From positions 1,146,214-1,210,213 of the forward strand of contig SAXG01000007.1 of the NCBI GenBank assembly GCA_012932865.1: 64,000 nucleotides of DNA. Direction: 5' to 3'. Positions 1-12,383 of the stretch are shown here, piece by piece. Under the pieces are notes generated by a model that saw only the letters and a list, made by a program, of their open reading frames with translations, was not told where the DNA came from and made no database searches. The first letter of the stretch is position 1. Each line of letters opens with the position of its first letter. The position numbers were made by a program, and so were the translations under genes. The stretch is from Amylostereum areolatum (taxonomy: Eukaryota > Basidiomycota > Agaricomycetes > Russulales > Stereaceae).

Positions 1-266
1 TTCGCTGCTCGATAAAGCTGACAGAGGCGCAGGTGGATAGACATGGGACCCTTCCCCTCATTCATGCTCCAGAATGTCCTCCTTGAGTGGAAGTATCAGC
101 GACGTCAGTGCAGGTGAGCTCTTTTTCACAGTGCGGTTGTAGTATGTACCAAGTTGGAATTGACGCGCATGGCGCCGGAAGGATTGGGGTTCGATGAAGA
201 CACGGTCAGCGATACACTCTACGAAGGTACGCTCTACATCCGCCGTCGCTACGTCCTTCACTGAAA
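1..266. other. 5' flank of the DUF6535 gene
   Basis: No gene is supported here. The stretch precedes the first usable ATG of the DUF6535 gene and may hold its promoter or an unrecognised upstream exon cut by the window edge. Both strands have open frames of about 60-70 codons, but neither resembles a protein. Confidence 0.4.
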
Positions 267-2140
267 TTGTGGGGCCCCCTAGTTGGCGAAGATGGACCGC
301 CGTCGACGTGGTCGCTTTACCTGAAGGAAACCGTCATATGGGACGAGAAGCTGGCGGAACATTGGAAAGCACAAATCGATTCCATCCTCATCTTCGTACG
401 TTACATTAAGACTTCCTTGCTCACACATCGTCTAAGCTCTCGTTTGTGTAGACTGGTCTATTTTCGGCCACTGTAGCAGCCTTCATCATCGAGAGTTACA
501 AGACCCTTCAACCCGACTCCGGGGACACAACCGTCGCCCTGCTCAACTACCTGTCCCAAGTCTCTTCTATAACAAACGGCACACAACCTCCCCCACCTCC
601 CTCCGTTCCTAATGGCAATTCGTTCCAAGCACCCTCGACAATGGTCCACGTCAACGTCCTCTGGTTCCTCAGCCTGACGTTCAGCCTTGCTTCGGCCGTC
701 GGGGCTATCATGATGCAACAGTGTGCCCGGTTCTATCAGACGGAGCAGTTTCGCCAGCAGCGCGCCGTCCGAGGAAATCCCCAATCCCAAGCCCGCGTCC
801 ACGCCTATCTCCTCAACGGGCTCGAGCGTTGGCTGATGATTGAAGCTCTCAACTTCCTTCCCACCATGATGCATGCTGCCGTATTCCTCTTCTTCGGAGG
901 CCTCGTCGAGTTTCTATCCACAATCAACGAGGTCGTATATCATGTCGTCCTTGCGTTCGTGGTCCTCTTCAGCGCGATATATGGCGTCTTTTCCGTCATT
1001 CCAGTCTTCAACCGCCACTGTCCCTATCATACTCCCTTGACCGTCGTGCTTCGCTGGATCCTCTCTGGGACCATCTTCTTCCTTACCATCGTCGGCCTCC
1101 TCCTCACGCCCCTGTCCTACATCATTGGCAAACGCCGCCGCGGGGCCCTCTCCACGTCGTTCGGAAAGTGGATCAAACGTCTTCACGCCCCGCTCTCGGA
1201 GAAAGCCTCGTCACTCAAGTTCGTCGACCATTCCATCTTCCGAAAGACCCTAGAGATGGTGCATCAAGACAATGGCGCCTTTCAAGCCTTCGTCGAGACC
1301 ATTCCTTCTTTCCTGCGCTCCAACCCCGAGGACAAGCCAAAGGCAACGGTGCATTATCTTCTCACCACAAACGATTTTTACAACGTCAACCTTACCCTCC
1401 GCGCGGGCCTAGGACGTCTCTTCAGCCTAATCAGACACATACCTGACAAAGAACAATCGAAGAGGGCGCTGACGTGTCTAGAGACCGTGTGGAACGTCAT
1501 CGAGACCCTCCGAAAGGATTATCTCGAGTTGGATTGGTGGCGCCGGTTGCTGAAGGGGGGAGTCGCGAAGGCCATGGTAGAGATCAAGAACGACAAGGAT
1601 CCGAAGGTTGCGCTTACCGCACGCTCTACCGGCGCCCTCGCTTGCCACGCTCTTTTGGGTCAACTCAAGGAGGACAAAGCCGGCCAAGAGCGAAGCAAGA
1701 TCCTGGAATGGTGGTCTACCTTTGTCGATGCCCCCGAGCCCGTCCGCACACAATGCCTGGACGACATCTCTCGCAACGGATCACTCGCTCTCCTAACGTC
1801 CTTCGTTGCGGGGATCATTCCTCACCTTCGTGCCCTGCCAGAGTTGGACGGCACAGAGATGGCATGGCGGACATTGTCCATTCTCGTAGATGCAGACGAG
1901 ATGCACGACCCAGGGGCTGCAGATGCGGATGTTCGCAAGGAATTTTCTGACATGTGGAGGGAGATTGATACGATGTGTGACGGCCCGTACGGCAGCCTCC
2001 GTTCGAAACTCATGGGCGAGCTACAGTGGGTGTATGGTGTCGTTTGCGAGGAGGGCGTGGAAGAGAAGGCTGGTGCATCACGAGGAGATGGACGTCTTTC
2101 GTTGGCAGACGAGTTTGTGGACCCTAGCTTACTGGTATAG
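267..2140 (+). CDS. DUF6535-domain multipass membrane protein
   Basis: This is a member of the agaricomycete membrane family annotated as DUF6535; the function is unknown. Exons are 267-395 and 452-2140, joined by a phase-0 intron with a GTACGT donor, giving about 605 residues. The family signature is seen directly: a Trp-Ser-x-Tyr start segment, a Trp-Lys helix ending in ILIF, then after the intron TGLFSA and a Phe-Ile-Ile-Glu-Ser-Tyr-Lys-Thr-Leu-Gln-Pro stretch. The first three exon-2 hydrophobic segments lie near residues 45-60, 110-140 and 170-230, and the remainder is a soluble helical region of about 370 residues. The ATG at 267 is the first in frame, but the family normally has more residues before this point, so an upstream exon outside the window is possible. 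Confidence is high for family and exon 2, moderate for the start. Confidence 0.85.
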
Positions 2141-2645
2141 ATTTCGGTCGGGCGTACGATGCCCGCTACTTTTGTCGGTTTCATGATGACGGTTTTTTGT
2201 GCTGATTATGCGACTGTCGCTTACCATGGTACGTGTGCAGTTGCTCATGGACTGACCTGATATCTGACCAATCCTTCCACAGACCTTAATACAATGTTCT
2301 TCTTTACCTTCGCGTCATTGAATGTTCTCTCCCTGGGCTCAAATTGTAAACAATTGCTTCCCCTTGCGTTCCATGCTCTGGTCCAAAATGGAGAAAGTAG
2401 CAGAGCCGCCCGCTCTTAGAAACATCTCTCACACTTTCGGACCCCTGCTTTGACCCGACTCATCAAGTTCGCGCCAAGAGGATGCCGTGTTGCAGTGTCT
2501 TTGAACCCAATCATCTCAACATCACTCGTGCAGCGGTATCATCATGCCATGATGATCCGACTGTGGCGCACAAGATATAGTACTCGCAACATCTTCACAG
2601 GTGCCGCTCTCTTCTTCACCTCATCTTCCTCACCAGTTTCGAGCA
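2141..2645. other. intergenic, 3' end of DUF6535 gene and promoter of next gene
   Basis: No open frame with a plausible protein was found. The stretch is AT-richer than its flanks and presumably carries the terminator of the upstream gene and the promoter of the downstream one. Confidence 0.4.
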
Positions 2646-3401
2646 ATGTCTGCCATGATTAATCTCCCACAAGTTGTACGGGCTGCCCCTCGCCTGAAGG
2701 TGGACATTCCTTGCCCGGTACGTTCAAGCGTCGATGCACGTCTGCGCCTCCCGCTCATGGCTTTCTACAGGCAGACGCGGGTACCCAAGATGGTCTCGAT
2801 GACGAGGGTGCTTTCTCGGATTCCTCGGACGAAGGCTTTGTGGACAAGGTAAGTCGAGCTCATCGTTAGTGCCACCGATGCACTTGTCATGCTCACCCTC
2901 CGGTCTCTTTAGACATCGCCCCATCCATCACCCACGGACCCACCTTCCCGCAGTGAATGGGGCCCATTGATCCCACAAGTTCCGCACAGACGACCCGCAC
3001 CGGGCCACCGTTATTTTGAGACGCACGAAGCGGAGGCCTCGGTATCCTTTTGCAGTCCGACCGGGCACGAGGGCGTCCGCCTTCTCGACCTTCTGAACAA
3101 CCAATCGGAGAATCTCGTCGACGGCGACGACCCCATGTTCCGCGATCGTGGGCCGTCCGTCTGCATACGCATCGACGTCAGTCCCACATCTTCGCCACCG
3201 AAAAGCTCGCGAGAACTGATGAACGCGCTCTCGCAGTGGCCGGGGTATCAGTCCTGGAGCCGTCAAGTCCCTACGCGAAATTTTCGGAATCCTCCCGGAC
3301 CCATAACGCGCGCAAAGCTGGGCAAGAATGTGGCCAAAACGGTCGGTCGATTCATCACGGTGCGCATTCCGCTGGCTAGCTATATGGCGTATTCATACTA
3401 A
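2646..3401 (+). CDS. hypothetical fungal protein, three exons
   Basis: Exons 2646-2717, 2771-2848 and 2913-3401 have lengths divisible by three and are joined by two short introns with GTACGT and GTAAGT donors and CAG/TAG acceptors. The product is 212 residues. Exon 2 is acidic and Ser-rich (Asp-Glu-Gly repeats). Exon 3 has a compact soluble segment with a Phe-Glu-x-His-Glu motif, a Leu-Leu-Asp-Leu-Leu helix, then a C-terminal part that reads WPGY, Trp-Ser-Arg-Gln-x-Pro-Thr-Arg-x-Phe, and a conserved-looking Arg-Ala-Lys-Leu-x-Lys-Asn-Val-Ala-Lys. No signal peptide or membrane segment is seen. The final motif looks like something seen in other agaricomycete hypothetical proteins, but no function can be assigned. 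The closing of all phases makes this a likely real gene. Confidence 0.65.
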
Positions 3402-4122
3402 ACTGGTGCGGTGCGGTGTTAAAATAGGAACATGAGGGGTTACGGACGGAAGCTGGATCTATGTCGGCCACGGAGCTGAGTCTGACCACACCGATGGCCC
3501 CCCACTCGGCACTGTTGGAGTGAGCTCTTTCTTCTCGCCGAGCCTTGGACCTTGGTCATTGATGCGGGTTATAGTATGCAAGCCGCGTTTGAGCAAACGA
3601 CCTTGGGGGGAAAGCAATCAGTCGACGGGGACTGGCGGGTGGGAAAGGGTGGCATTGAAGTGAAGGATCTCGTCTTGGTTCGACTGGACCATCTTTCGCA
3701 GGGTAGCTGGCAGCCGCGATTACGCCTTGTCCGCCCCGTTCCAAACGATGTTTCGCCGTCGGATTGACGAGGTTTACGGTACTTACTAGGGATAGTTGAC
3801 AATCCTTTGGGCCATCGGCTTTGTCTTGCATCCGCGCATTCGACTTGGCGAGAAATCTCTGAGATAATCAGGGGGCACATGGGCTTCCTTTGCCCATAAA
3901 AAACACGCGCGGTGCGGAACGAAGGAAGGTGGTAGAGGTCACCGGTGACGCAGCCACGAAGCGTCGAGTCAAAGGGAAAAGAAAGCCATCGACAACGGGG
4001 CGGCGCCATAAAAGGCAGGAAAGGCCTAAAAAGGCGGGCGGCTCCGATTTTTCGCCCTTGACCCGAGCGCGCGTGCCATCTTGAGCCTGCCGTCGTTTTG
4101 CTTGCTGCCCTCATCGCCCATC
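3402..4122. other. intergenic / NAP1 promoter region
   Basis: A minus-strand frame of about 180 codons spans much of this stretch. It has shadow-like composition with no recognisable motif and lies over the promoter of NAP1, so it was not called. A pyrimidine-rich stretch precedes the NAP1 ATG. Confidence 0.4.
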
Positions 4123-5977
4123 ATGTCCTCCAACGTCCCCATCGGCAACACATCCGACCTCACCGCCCCCACTCCCCAAAACACTCCCCTCAACCACGCC
4201 CCCATCGCCGCCGGCCTCTCTCGCCCAACCGTCCCCGATATCTCGGAAGATGCTGAGCCCCAGGAGGAAGAGAACGACGTCGGCCAGAACATCATCGGCA
4301 TGGTCCAGGGTCGGCTCGCTGGTCTCGTCGGCAAGAGCTCAGGCTACGTCGAGAGCCTCCCCGACGATGTCAAAAAGAGCGTCGAGGCGCTCAAGGGCGT
4401 GCAGGTGAAGCAGAACGAGTTGCAAAATCGGTACAAGCACGAGTGTCTCGAGCTCGAGAAGAAGGTGCGTTTTTCCATGCCGATCTTTTTTTTTCGCGGT
4501 TTTTTCTTGGTGGTTTCGAGCGGTGGGCGACGATGGCGAGAGGCCAAGCGGGCACGAGGTTGCGGCGCCGCCCGTCGAGGCAATTATGTCGGGTGTACAC
4601 TTTCCTCCGCGATGATGCGCAAACTGCGGCCTTCGCTGGCCAGTCTTGCTGGTTGTTTGGGCACCCGGCTCTCTTTGGCGCGCCCTACACTCGATGTTGT
4701 TCTACCTGCGATGCTCCCGACCCTCGGTTTTTATTCACCAGACGCGGCCAGTCCCTTTCATCTCATCCCATCGTCGTGACCAGCGTCTTGCTTTCTTATC
4801 GCCTTTGGCTCGGTCTTTGTTATCTCGGCGCCGTATTTTTTTCCCTCACTGCGTGTTTGACGGCCTTCCGCTAACCTTGATCTTGATTACAGTACCTCGA
4901 CCTCGCGAAGCCTTTGTACGAGCGCCGGAAAGCCCTCGTTTCTGGCTCGGAGCAGCCCACCGCGGAGGAGCTCACGGCTGGCGCCGAAGTTACCGCCAAA
5001 GATGACCCAGAAGCGAAACCCTTAGAGGTCCCAGAATCCACCCCTGCCGCCGCCATCCCCGAATTCTGGCTCACCGCGCTCCGCAACCACATCGTCCTTG
5101 GCGACATCATCACCGAGCGCGACGCGGTCGCCCTCAAGCATCTCGAAGACCTCCGGCTGGAGTACCTCCCCCCGACCGACCCCAAGCCTGGCTTCAAGCT
5201 TATCTTCCACTTTTCGGCCAACGAGTTCTTCGAGAACGCGGTGCTCGAGAAGACGTATGTCTACCAGGAGGAGGTCGGATACTCGGGCGATTTCGTGTAC
5301 GATCGCGCGATTGGCACCGAGATCAAGTGGAAAGAGGACAAGGACCTAACCAAGGAGTTCGAAATTAAGAAGCAACGGAATAAGAGTACGTGTTTCTCGG
5401 TCCGAATGCCCTTTTCAGTCTAGCTGATTCGGCTTGCTTTCAGACACGAACCGGACTCGTCTCGTCCGCAAGGCGCGCCCGACGGAGTCATTCTTCAACT
5501 TTTTCTCCCCACCCGTGCCTCCAGCGGAGGATGCCCTCGAGAACGGCGACATCACTGAGGAGGACTTGGACGACCTTGAGGAGAAGCTCGAGATCGACTA
5601 CCAGATCGGAGAGGATATCAAGGAGAAGGTAGATCTCACTCTCTCACTACCTTTTCACCTGACTGACACCGCACTCCCAGATCATTCCCCGTGCGATCGA
5701 CTACTTCACCGGAAAGGCGCTCGAGTACGACATGCTCTCGGAGGACGAGGATGAGGATGACTACGAGGACCTTGACGAGGAGGATGGCTTCGATGACGAG
5801 GACGATGTGAGCCTCGCTTTTTCCTTCTTTCCTTCTGTCTATATATGCTGATAAATACTGGTGGAGTAGGACACCGAAAGCGAGGCCGACCTCCCTGCTC
5901 GCCGCCGCGGTGGACCGAAGGGCCGTGGCGCCGGGGCAGCTGCCAACGTTGACCCGCAAGAGTGCAAGAACCAGTGA
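4123..5977 (+). CDS. NAP1: nucleosome assembly protein 1 (histone H2A-H2B chaperone)
   Basis: Exons are 4123-4464, 4893-5385, 5444-5628, 5681-5806 and 5870-5977; every phase closes and the product is 417 residues, close to the usual fungal NAP1 size. It binds H2A-H2B dimers, shuttles them to the nucleus and deposits them on DNA. Visible hallmarks are the long dimerisation helix (residues about 70-125, containing YEVEY-like LYxxRKAL), the earmuff and core motifs FWLTALRNH, a Phe-x-Phe-Ser-x-Asn-Glu-(Phe/Tyr)-Phe-x-Asn motif, a Thr-Lys/Glu-Phe-Glu-x-Lys-Lys-Gln-Arg strand, SFFNFFSPP, the acidic tail after residue 360, and a C-terminal CKNQ box. The box matches the CaaX-like farnesylation end of animal and yeast NAP1 proteins. 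Intron 1 is 428 bp, far longer than the other three (50-63 bp), and contains a T-run and open frames that look like noise. Confidence 0.97.
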
Positions 5978-6734
5978 TCGTTCGCCGCAAACCCACCAAA
6001 CCCATCCGCCCATCCCCAAAAAACTATCCGCTCACTTCTGCCCTTGCTCTGCCCTCCCTCCCGTCTTCTTCTTGTGTTATAATGTGGTACTTTACGGTTA
6101 AAATGACGCCTCTTACTCCCCTCCTTTCTTAACCCTCTTCCTGAAGGCTCTGGTCGAGCCTTTGCGGGCGTCGCAGTGCAGTTTTCGCCCAAATCGTTCT
6201 GCTCTCGTCTTTCGAACGCGTATCCTGCCACCCCTCGCTCTGCCCCTTTTTTGATACGTCTCGCTGCATATACTGTACCCGCGTGCACGTTCATCCACAT
6301 GACTTGACTTCCTCCTGTTTTACCTGCTACTGTTGCTTGAGCGTGTATGTACGATTTGCCCGTGGTGCCATAAACATGATACAGAACCGGTGTTTGCGGC
6401 GGTTGATGCGATAGCAAGCTATCAAGCTTCAAGGCTTCATGACAGGGAAATCTGTGCTCATAGAAAGGGAGAATACCTTTTCGTTCACTCCATCCTAACA
6501 TAATACAGGACCGTTCGTCTAGATGTACAAACAACAAGGAAAGCCCCTAACGAACGCGAGGTATAAGCCAGGTCGAGGGTCCCGATGGGACGCATGATAA
6601 GTTAGTAATAGTTAACCAAGGGACCGCTTTCGAGCAACCGCGAACGCACACGCCATGGTTGAACCGTCATACAAACAAGCATGCTAGACCTCTAGCTCGA
6701 AACTGTTGTCTTCCCCGGGGCGACGCGTACCAAC
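5978..6734. other. intergenic between convergent NAP1 and secreted copy 1
   Basis: The 3' ends of NAP1 (plus) and the first secreted paralogue (minus) face each other here. A minus-strand frame of 232 codons covers the NAP1 3' end but has no recognisable feature and overlaps NAP1 exons, so it was rejected. Confidence 0.4.
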
Positions 6735-8747
6735 CTAGGCGGTGGTCGAGTTCGATCCGCCGTTAGAGAAGCATTGCTAAACGAAGCCAACGTCAGCGTC
6801 GAGAGCCCGCCTTCCGGGAGCTACGGAGCGAGGCGGCGTTTACGCACGTTGTACAGATCGAACGAATCCTCGAATATGTCGAATTTCTCTTCGACGTCGA
6901 ATATGCCGAACAGGCTGGCGGACGCGTCGGCGTAGATGTCGATGCCGGTGCGGACGTCGACGCAGCCGTTGCCCTTGTCCCCATTGGACTGGACGGTGCC
7001 GTTCAGGGCGACGGTGGCCGAGGTATCGACGGCGAGGGTGACCGTGGCGCCTTGGCCCAGCACGCTCACGCTGACGTCGAGCTGTCGGGTCAGAGTGGTC
7101 AGACAGGCGTGAAAGATGCGTGAGCGGTCGACCTACAGCAGGAATAAGATGCGCGGTGACATTCGCGTCGGCGCCCAAGGAGTCCAAGGAGCCAATAAAG
7201 GAGAACGTGGGTGCTGGACAATACGATCAGTTGGGCTGAACGCAAGATTAAAGAGGGAGGGTGCATACAGTTGGACGATCCAGGGATGGCCGAAGCACTG
7301 CTCTTGCCTTGGTTCGGCGGGAAGACGAGTGCGACGTCATCCACGTTGTACGACAACCCGACCTTCGCGTCAAGGCCAAGCTGGAGGTCGGCCGACACCT
7401 GGGCGGTCAACTTGAAATCCGGGCCTATCTGTACGATGCTGTGTTTCCACAAATTGCCCTTGTCAAGGAAGCCCACTACCACCAAGAGCATATAGAAACG
7501 TACTCTGCGATATCGAAATTGTCCAGAGCGATTTTGGTGAGGGTGATGGCTGGAGTGGTGATGTCGGCCTTCCCGCTTGCCTTGACGTGCAGCGTGCTGT
7601 TGATGTTGCCGTTGAGTTCTTCGGCGAGGTAAGCATTGAAACGAGATGAGAGAAGAAGTCACCCACCGGCAAAGACTGCCGCCTGGTCGAGCGTAGGAGG
7701 AACGATAGTCCCCACGATAACAGCACCGAGCTTGATCGCCATATGCAGATGCGCGTCGACGTCGGCATCGATGGTGACATTCCCCGGGACGTCAGCAACG
7801 CCGTTCGGCAAGCTCCCATTGAACAGGTTGACAGATTCGTCGTAGTTGATGGAGGGCAAGTCTATCGAATTGGTTATGTTGAATGGTAACAAGTCCCGAG
7901 CGTTCAGGGCTGCGAGAGGCAGCTTGGTCAAAGGACGTAAGATGCAGTGGATGACGGGGGGAGTACCTCTGGTCGCACTTTCGAAGAAGTTTCGGCGTTG
8001 AAAGGCTTGGTCGTCAATGGAACGACGCTTGGACGCGACAACAGACTCTGGGTTTGTGACGGGCGAGTTGGTCAACTGGACGGCGAAGGACACGCTCCCG
8101 TATCTGAGAGTGCGATTAGAAACCATGGACCATCGATCGCGTGAAAGGGGTGGCTCACTGGGACGCGTCGAGGGCACTGAAGTTAGTGTCGAGCGAAATG
8201 GCTCGCACCGGAGAAGGGGAAGTTACGAGCTTTGCGACCTGAGAACCTGATACGTTTTGAACTTGCGGGATCCAGGTATTCGCGACGCGAGCGAAGGGCA
8301 CCGCCCCGCACTGGATGATTCCTATCGTGAGCATCACTTCCCTGTGTACAAGGGAGAACACACCTTTTCAGGAAGACGGACGATCTTCCCCACCATGCCG
8401 TCGTCGAGGAGATGATTGCATCCTGTCTCGGTCTCATTGCCCTTGCAGACCAGACGAATGTCCTGAGCTCTGGAGTTAGCATCGCAGTCGAGGATCACCC
8501 AACCGGCGGCTGGGGTGATGTCAGAGATAGCTTGTGAAGAGCCCCACTGTCGAACGGCGTCAATCGTAGGGAAGTTTGAGATATAAGAGAGAAGAAGATG
8601 ACGTACGATGTGAAGGTTGCCGGCGGCACGTTGGGCAGGTATATCCCAAGAGCAGTGTCCAGTGAAGCAGGGTGTGTTCCAGTCGTTGGACGCGATGGAA
8701 GATATCCCTAAAGACAACAAGACAAGGGTGGTGACAAGAGATGACAT
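6735..8747 (-). CDS. secreted paralogue family, copy 1 (short tail)
   Basis: Ten exons (8747-8607, 8546-8364, 8310-8159, 8103-7967, 7909-7667, 7618-7504, 7438-7269, 7213-7137, 7081-6848, 6776-6735) close in every phase and give 497 residues. The first 20 residues are a signal peptide; the mature protein starts with NDW then a Cys-x4-Cys-Ser-Trp-Asp motif. Further landmarks are a SQAISDIT/GW(x)ILDC strand, a Cys-rich RLVC segment, CGAVPFARV, a Lys/Arg-rich possible processing site (SKRRS) near residue 175, a GTIVPP strand, an IGP/GLSY/VFPP domain, and a final TGCVDVRTG motif. The architecture suggests an extracellular or cell-wall beta-rich protein; annotation pipelines may call it DUF7223 or leave it hypothetical, and I am not sure. 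The last exon encodes only 13 residues, unlike the long Ser/Thr tails of copies 2-4. Confidence 0.85.
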
Positions 8748-9904
8748 CGTCGGCGTTGCAAGGAGTGGATAATCAAAAAGGAATAGACAGGGAGGAGATG
8801 ACCGGTCCCAGAAGAAATCGTACGGAGGCCGTAGATGTCAAAGAGGACTGTCGAATCGCAGGTCCGAGGAAACCTCTCATACTTTATACGACTCGTCGGA
8901 CCTCTCGCCCTTCAACCATACGCTGTTAATATGCGATTGATCGGCCGTGAAAAAGTCGCGACGACGATGTTCTCAGCGGACCTGACCTCCTGGACCCTGT
9001 CGGACAGGCACTGTGTCATTGTAGACGGTCGAAATAGTGTACTCGAGTACAGGAGAGGATTGTTACGACTTCTATGAGAAGTTCCGAAGTTCTAATTCAC
9101 TTCAAAAAACTACCCTCATCGTCAGGAGTGCCGAAAGAGCAGGGTGTGTATGGTTACGCACCACAGATCCTACAGCGAGGCCTGCAGGTCTCAATAAACA
9201 CGGACCACACGACATCTCGTACAGTTCTCAGAAGAAGACCACGGGCCTGGTATTTCCCGCTGTTTCTCCTCGGTCCTGAGTGTTCCCGTATCTCCCGAAC
9301 CAAAACACCTGCGAGAATAGTGACCGTACGTCGATAGATGGAGGACTGCCTGCTGATCTGCAACCTGCGATGTGCGTTGGTGACTCCGTCAAATGCGACG
9401 TCGGCTAGCTGTCTTCAACGCTTCCATGGACGCGGTTATACCACTCTTGGACTCCACCGAGTATGGTTGAGGGGATATGGATCCGCTTTGTTGTATTTGC
9501 CGTACAACTACTACAAGGTTCAGGACTCGGAGTACTGTAGGCCCGAGTAGCAGAACCACCTCCGGGTCGGAAACTAGAGGGAAGCACAGGGGTTACGTTT
9601 GTAAGATGTGTCCCTGTCGGCATGTGCACTATCGCCAGGATGAATCGATGATGGAGGTGAAAGGCAAGATGTTCGGAGTCAATTCGAGGCTCGAGCAACT
9701 CCCTGCGCGGTGGGGACGTGATGTCGGATTTACACCACGTGATCGACGCGTTCCTCGCGTCTATGACCCAGTGAACGTTACACTGTACAGCGCAGGTACT
9801 ACATACACGGTAACCTGAGAGGCGTACAACAATAACCAGTACATTAGTCCGAGGGAATATTTTTAAAACAATTTACAACATGGAAAGTCCTCAAAGTATG
9901 GGAA
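8748..9904. other. intergenic between secreted copies 1 and 2
   Basis: About 1.15 kb with several overlapping 60-110-codon frames on both strands, none resembling a protein or splicing into one. It contains the promoter of copy 1 and the 3' flank of copy 2. Nothing else was seen. Confidence 0.4.
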
Positions 9905-12383
9905 TTACGAGGCAGGAGTGAACCTCTCGAAAGACTGGCGGCCGACTCGAACGAATCCATCTGTACCGCCAAGTCGGCGAGCGTGGACGTCTCTCCCAAA
10001 ATGACGCCTTCTGGCGGCGGAGATATCCGAGATGGACGTTGAAAAGGGCGTTACCGTGGGTAAAGCATCGGATGAGGTGGTGGTGGCGACGGTACTAGAG
10101 AAAGTGTCTATCGACGCGGAGGATGATGGCGTAGCAGTGCGTGGGACTGCGTCGGAGGCGGTAGACGTAACCGAGGAGGACGTGATGTCCGCGCTTGAAG
10201 CCGTAGAAGTGCGAGTAGATGTCACTTGGGAGGAAGTACCGTTCGCGGCGGCAGTGGCAGCGACTGTCTGTTCGATCGTGCTGGACGAGACCGTGCTGGA
10301 AGATGCTGAAGTCGAGGTAGCGCTTGAAGAGATGGTTGATTTCGATGAGGTACCGTCCCCCGAGTCGAAGCATTTCTAACCGGTGCCCAGGGGTAAGTAT
10401 AGAGGACACAACCCGCTGAAAGGGACACTGTGACGCACGTTGAATACATCAAACGACTTGTTGAATATGTCCACCTTCTTGGAAACGTCGAACAAGTGGA
10501 AGAGACTGGCAGACGCGGCCGCGAAAATATCGACCCCCGTTCGCACGTCGACGCAACCTGTCGCCTCGTTGTCATTGGAAGGTTCAAGGGTGCCGCTGAG
10601 TTCAAGTGTGGCAGTGCTGTCGAGCGCGAGGGTGACATTGGCTCCTTCCTTGAATACTGACAAGCCAACAACGAACTATTACGGCGAACGGATGGCCCAG
10701 AATTGGTTAGTCGAGTATCACGAAGTGGTAGGCAAAGAAATATACCGCAGGAGTGAGATGAGCCGTGATGTTGGTGTCGGCGCTCACAGAGCTCACAGAA
10801 CCAACCGGGGAGAACGACGGTGCTAGGGACAAATCATGAGTATGCTTACCCACAGTGCGCTCTCAAGGATTAATGCTCACTGTTAGAGCTGCTCGCGGTG
10901 GCGACGGCGCTACTGTCGCCTTGACCCGGTGGGAATACAAGGGAAACATTGTTCATGTCGTACGAAAGCCCAAATTCCCCGTCGATGCCAACGTCAAGGG
11001 CTGCCGTAACCTGTGCAGTCACCGTGAAACTTGGTCCGATTTGTACAACACTGAATTTCATCAACTTCTTGCGGTGCAAGGAAAGAAACCAATTAGACAC
11101 CTACCCCGCAATCGAAAACCCATCCAAAGGAATCTCGAAAACGGTGAGGGCAGGAGAAGAGAATGTGGCCTTTCCGCTCGCATTGACGCGCAAGGTACTG
11201 TCAAGGTTGCCATTAAGATCTACGCAGAGTGAGATACGATATCTTATCATCACTGTAGTCAGAGCCAGGAGAAGAGTGAGGCTCACCCGCCAAGATCGCT
11301 GCCTGCTCGAGTTTTGGCGGGAGAATCGTCCCGACCATAACAGCGCCGAGTTTGATCTCCATGTGCATATGCGCGTCGACATTGGCGTCGATGGTAACCG
11401 GAAGAGCATTGCCAACGACGCTTGGAAGACTTCCACTGTATACACTGACAGACTTGTCGAAATCGATGGGAGCAAGGTCTACCGACTTGCTTTTGTTGAA
11501 CTTCTTACTAAAGGTAAATGCTGTCATAGATGTCTTGGTCAAAGAATGAATTGAGCCGTGTTACAATCGGAGTTACCTTCGGTTGCATCGTCGAAGAAGT
11601 TCCGACGCTGGAGGGCTTGAGTGTTATAAGAGTGGCGGTGACGCCGACGCCGCTGGGCGGATGAAACGAAGTCGGAACTGACGCTGGGCGAGTTTGATAG
11701 TTGGACGGCGAAAGAAATGCTCCCGTATCTGATGGCACCGTTGTATATCTTACACACAGACTGCGCGAGACCTCGGACTCACTTGGACGGGTCTAGGGCG
11801 CCGAAATCGGTATCGAGTGACATAGCGCGCACTTGAGATGGCGAAGTTGCAAGCCTTGCAACATGGGAGTCTGGAATAGTCTGATTTTCAGAAACCCAGG
11901 ATTTGGCGACGCGGGCAAAGGGCATGGCACCACACTGGACCATCAAGCTCAAGGTGAGTGCGGTTTACCCGTGTAGATTTGAAAACTTACTTCTTCAGGA
12001 AGTCGGACGATCTTCCCCTCCATACCGCTATCCAGGAGGTGACCGCATCCCGTCTCTGTCTCGTTACCGTTACAGAGGAGGCGGATGTCCTGTGTTTGGG
12101 ACTCTGTGTCGCATTCGAGAACCGTCCATCCCGCGGCAGGGGTGATATCAGATATGGCTTGCGAGGAACCCCACTACCAGACGATGCGGATTTCTAGATT
12201 CATGGCTGCCGGATGCGGGAAATGGGATGGAAGGCTCACGATCTGGAGGTTACCGGAGGAGTTGCGATCGGAGGGTACATCCCAAGAGCAGCGTCCTTGA
12301 AAGCAAGGGGTGTTCCAGTCGTTGAGAGCAAGAGAGGATAAGCTCGAGGAGAACAAGACGAGGGCGGTTATCAAAGACGACAT
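9905..12383 (-). CDS. secreted paralogue family, copy 2 (Ser/Thr-rich tail)
   Basis: The gene has the same ten-exon plan as copy 1: exon 1 is 12383-12240 (signal peptide then the NDW/CSWD start), exon 6 is 11219-11105 (115 nt, as in every copy), and the final exon is 10375-9905. The core carries the same CGAMPFARV, SLDTDFGALD, YGSISFAVQ, GTILPP, IGPSFTV, VFPPG and TGCVDVRTG landmarks. It differs in having an Arg/His-rich patch near the exon-4 end (RRRRHRH) and a final exon of 156 residues that is about half Ser and Thr with Ala and Val, ending in a basic segment. Such tails are typical O-mannosylated stalks of fungal wall proteins; no GPI signal (terminal hydrophobic stretch) is evident. An alternative upstream ATG would add 24 residues, but copy 1 supports 12383. 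Confidence 0.8.

Noticed and set aside
5839..6537. 232-codon minus-strand frame at the NAP1 3' end
   Set aside because: Overlaps NAP1 coding exons and shows no domain, signal or codon pattern of its own.
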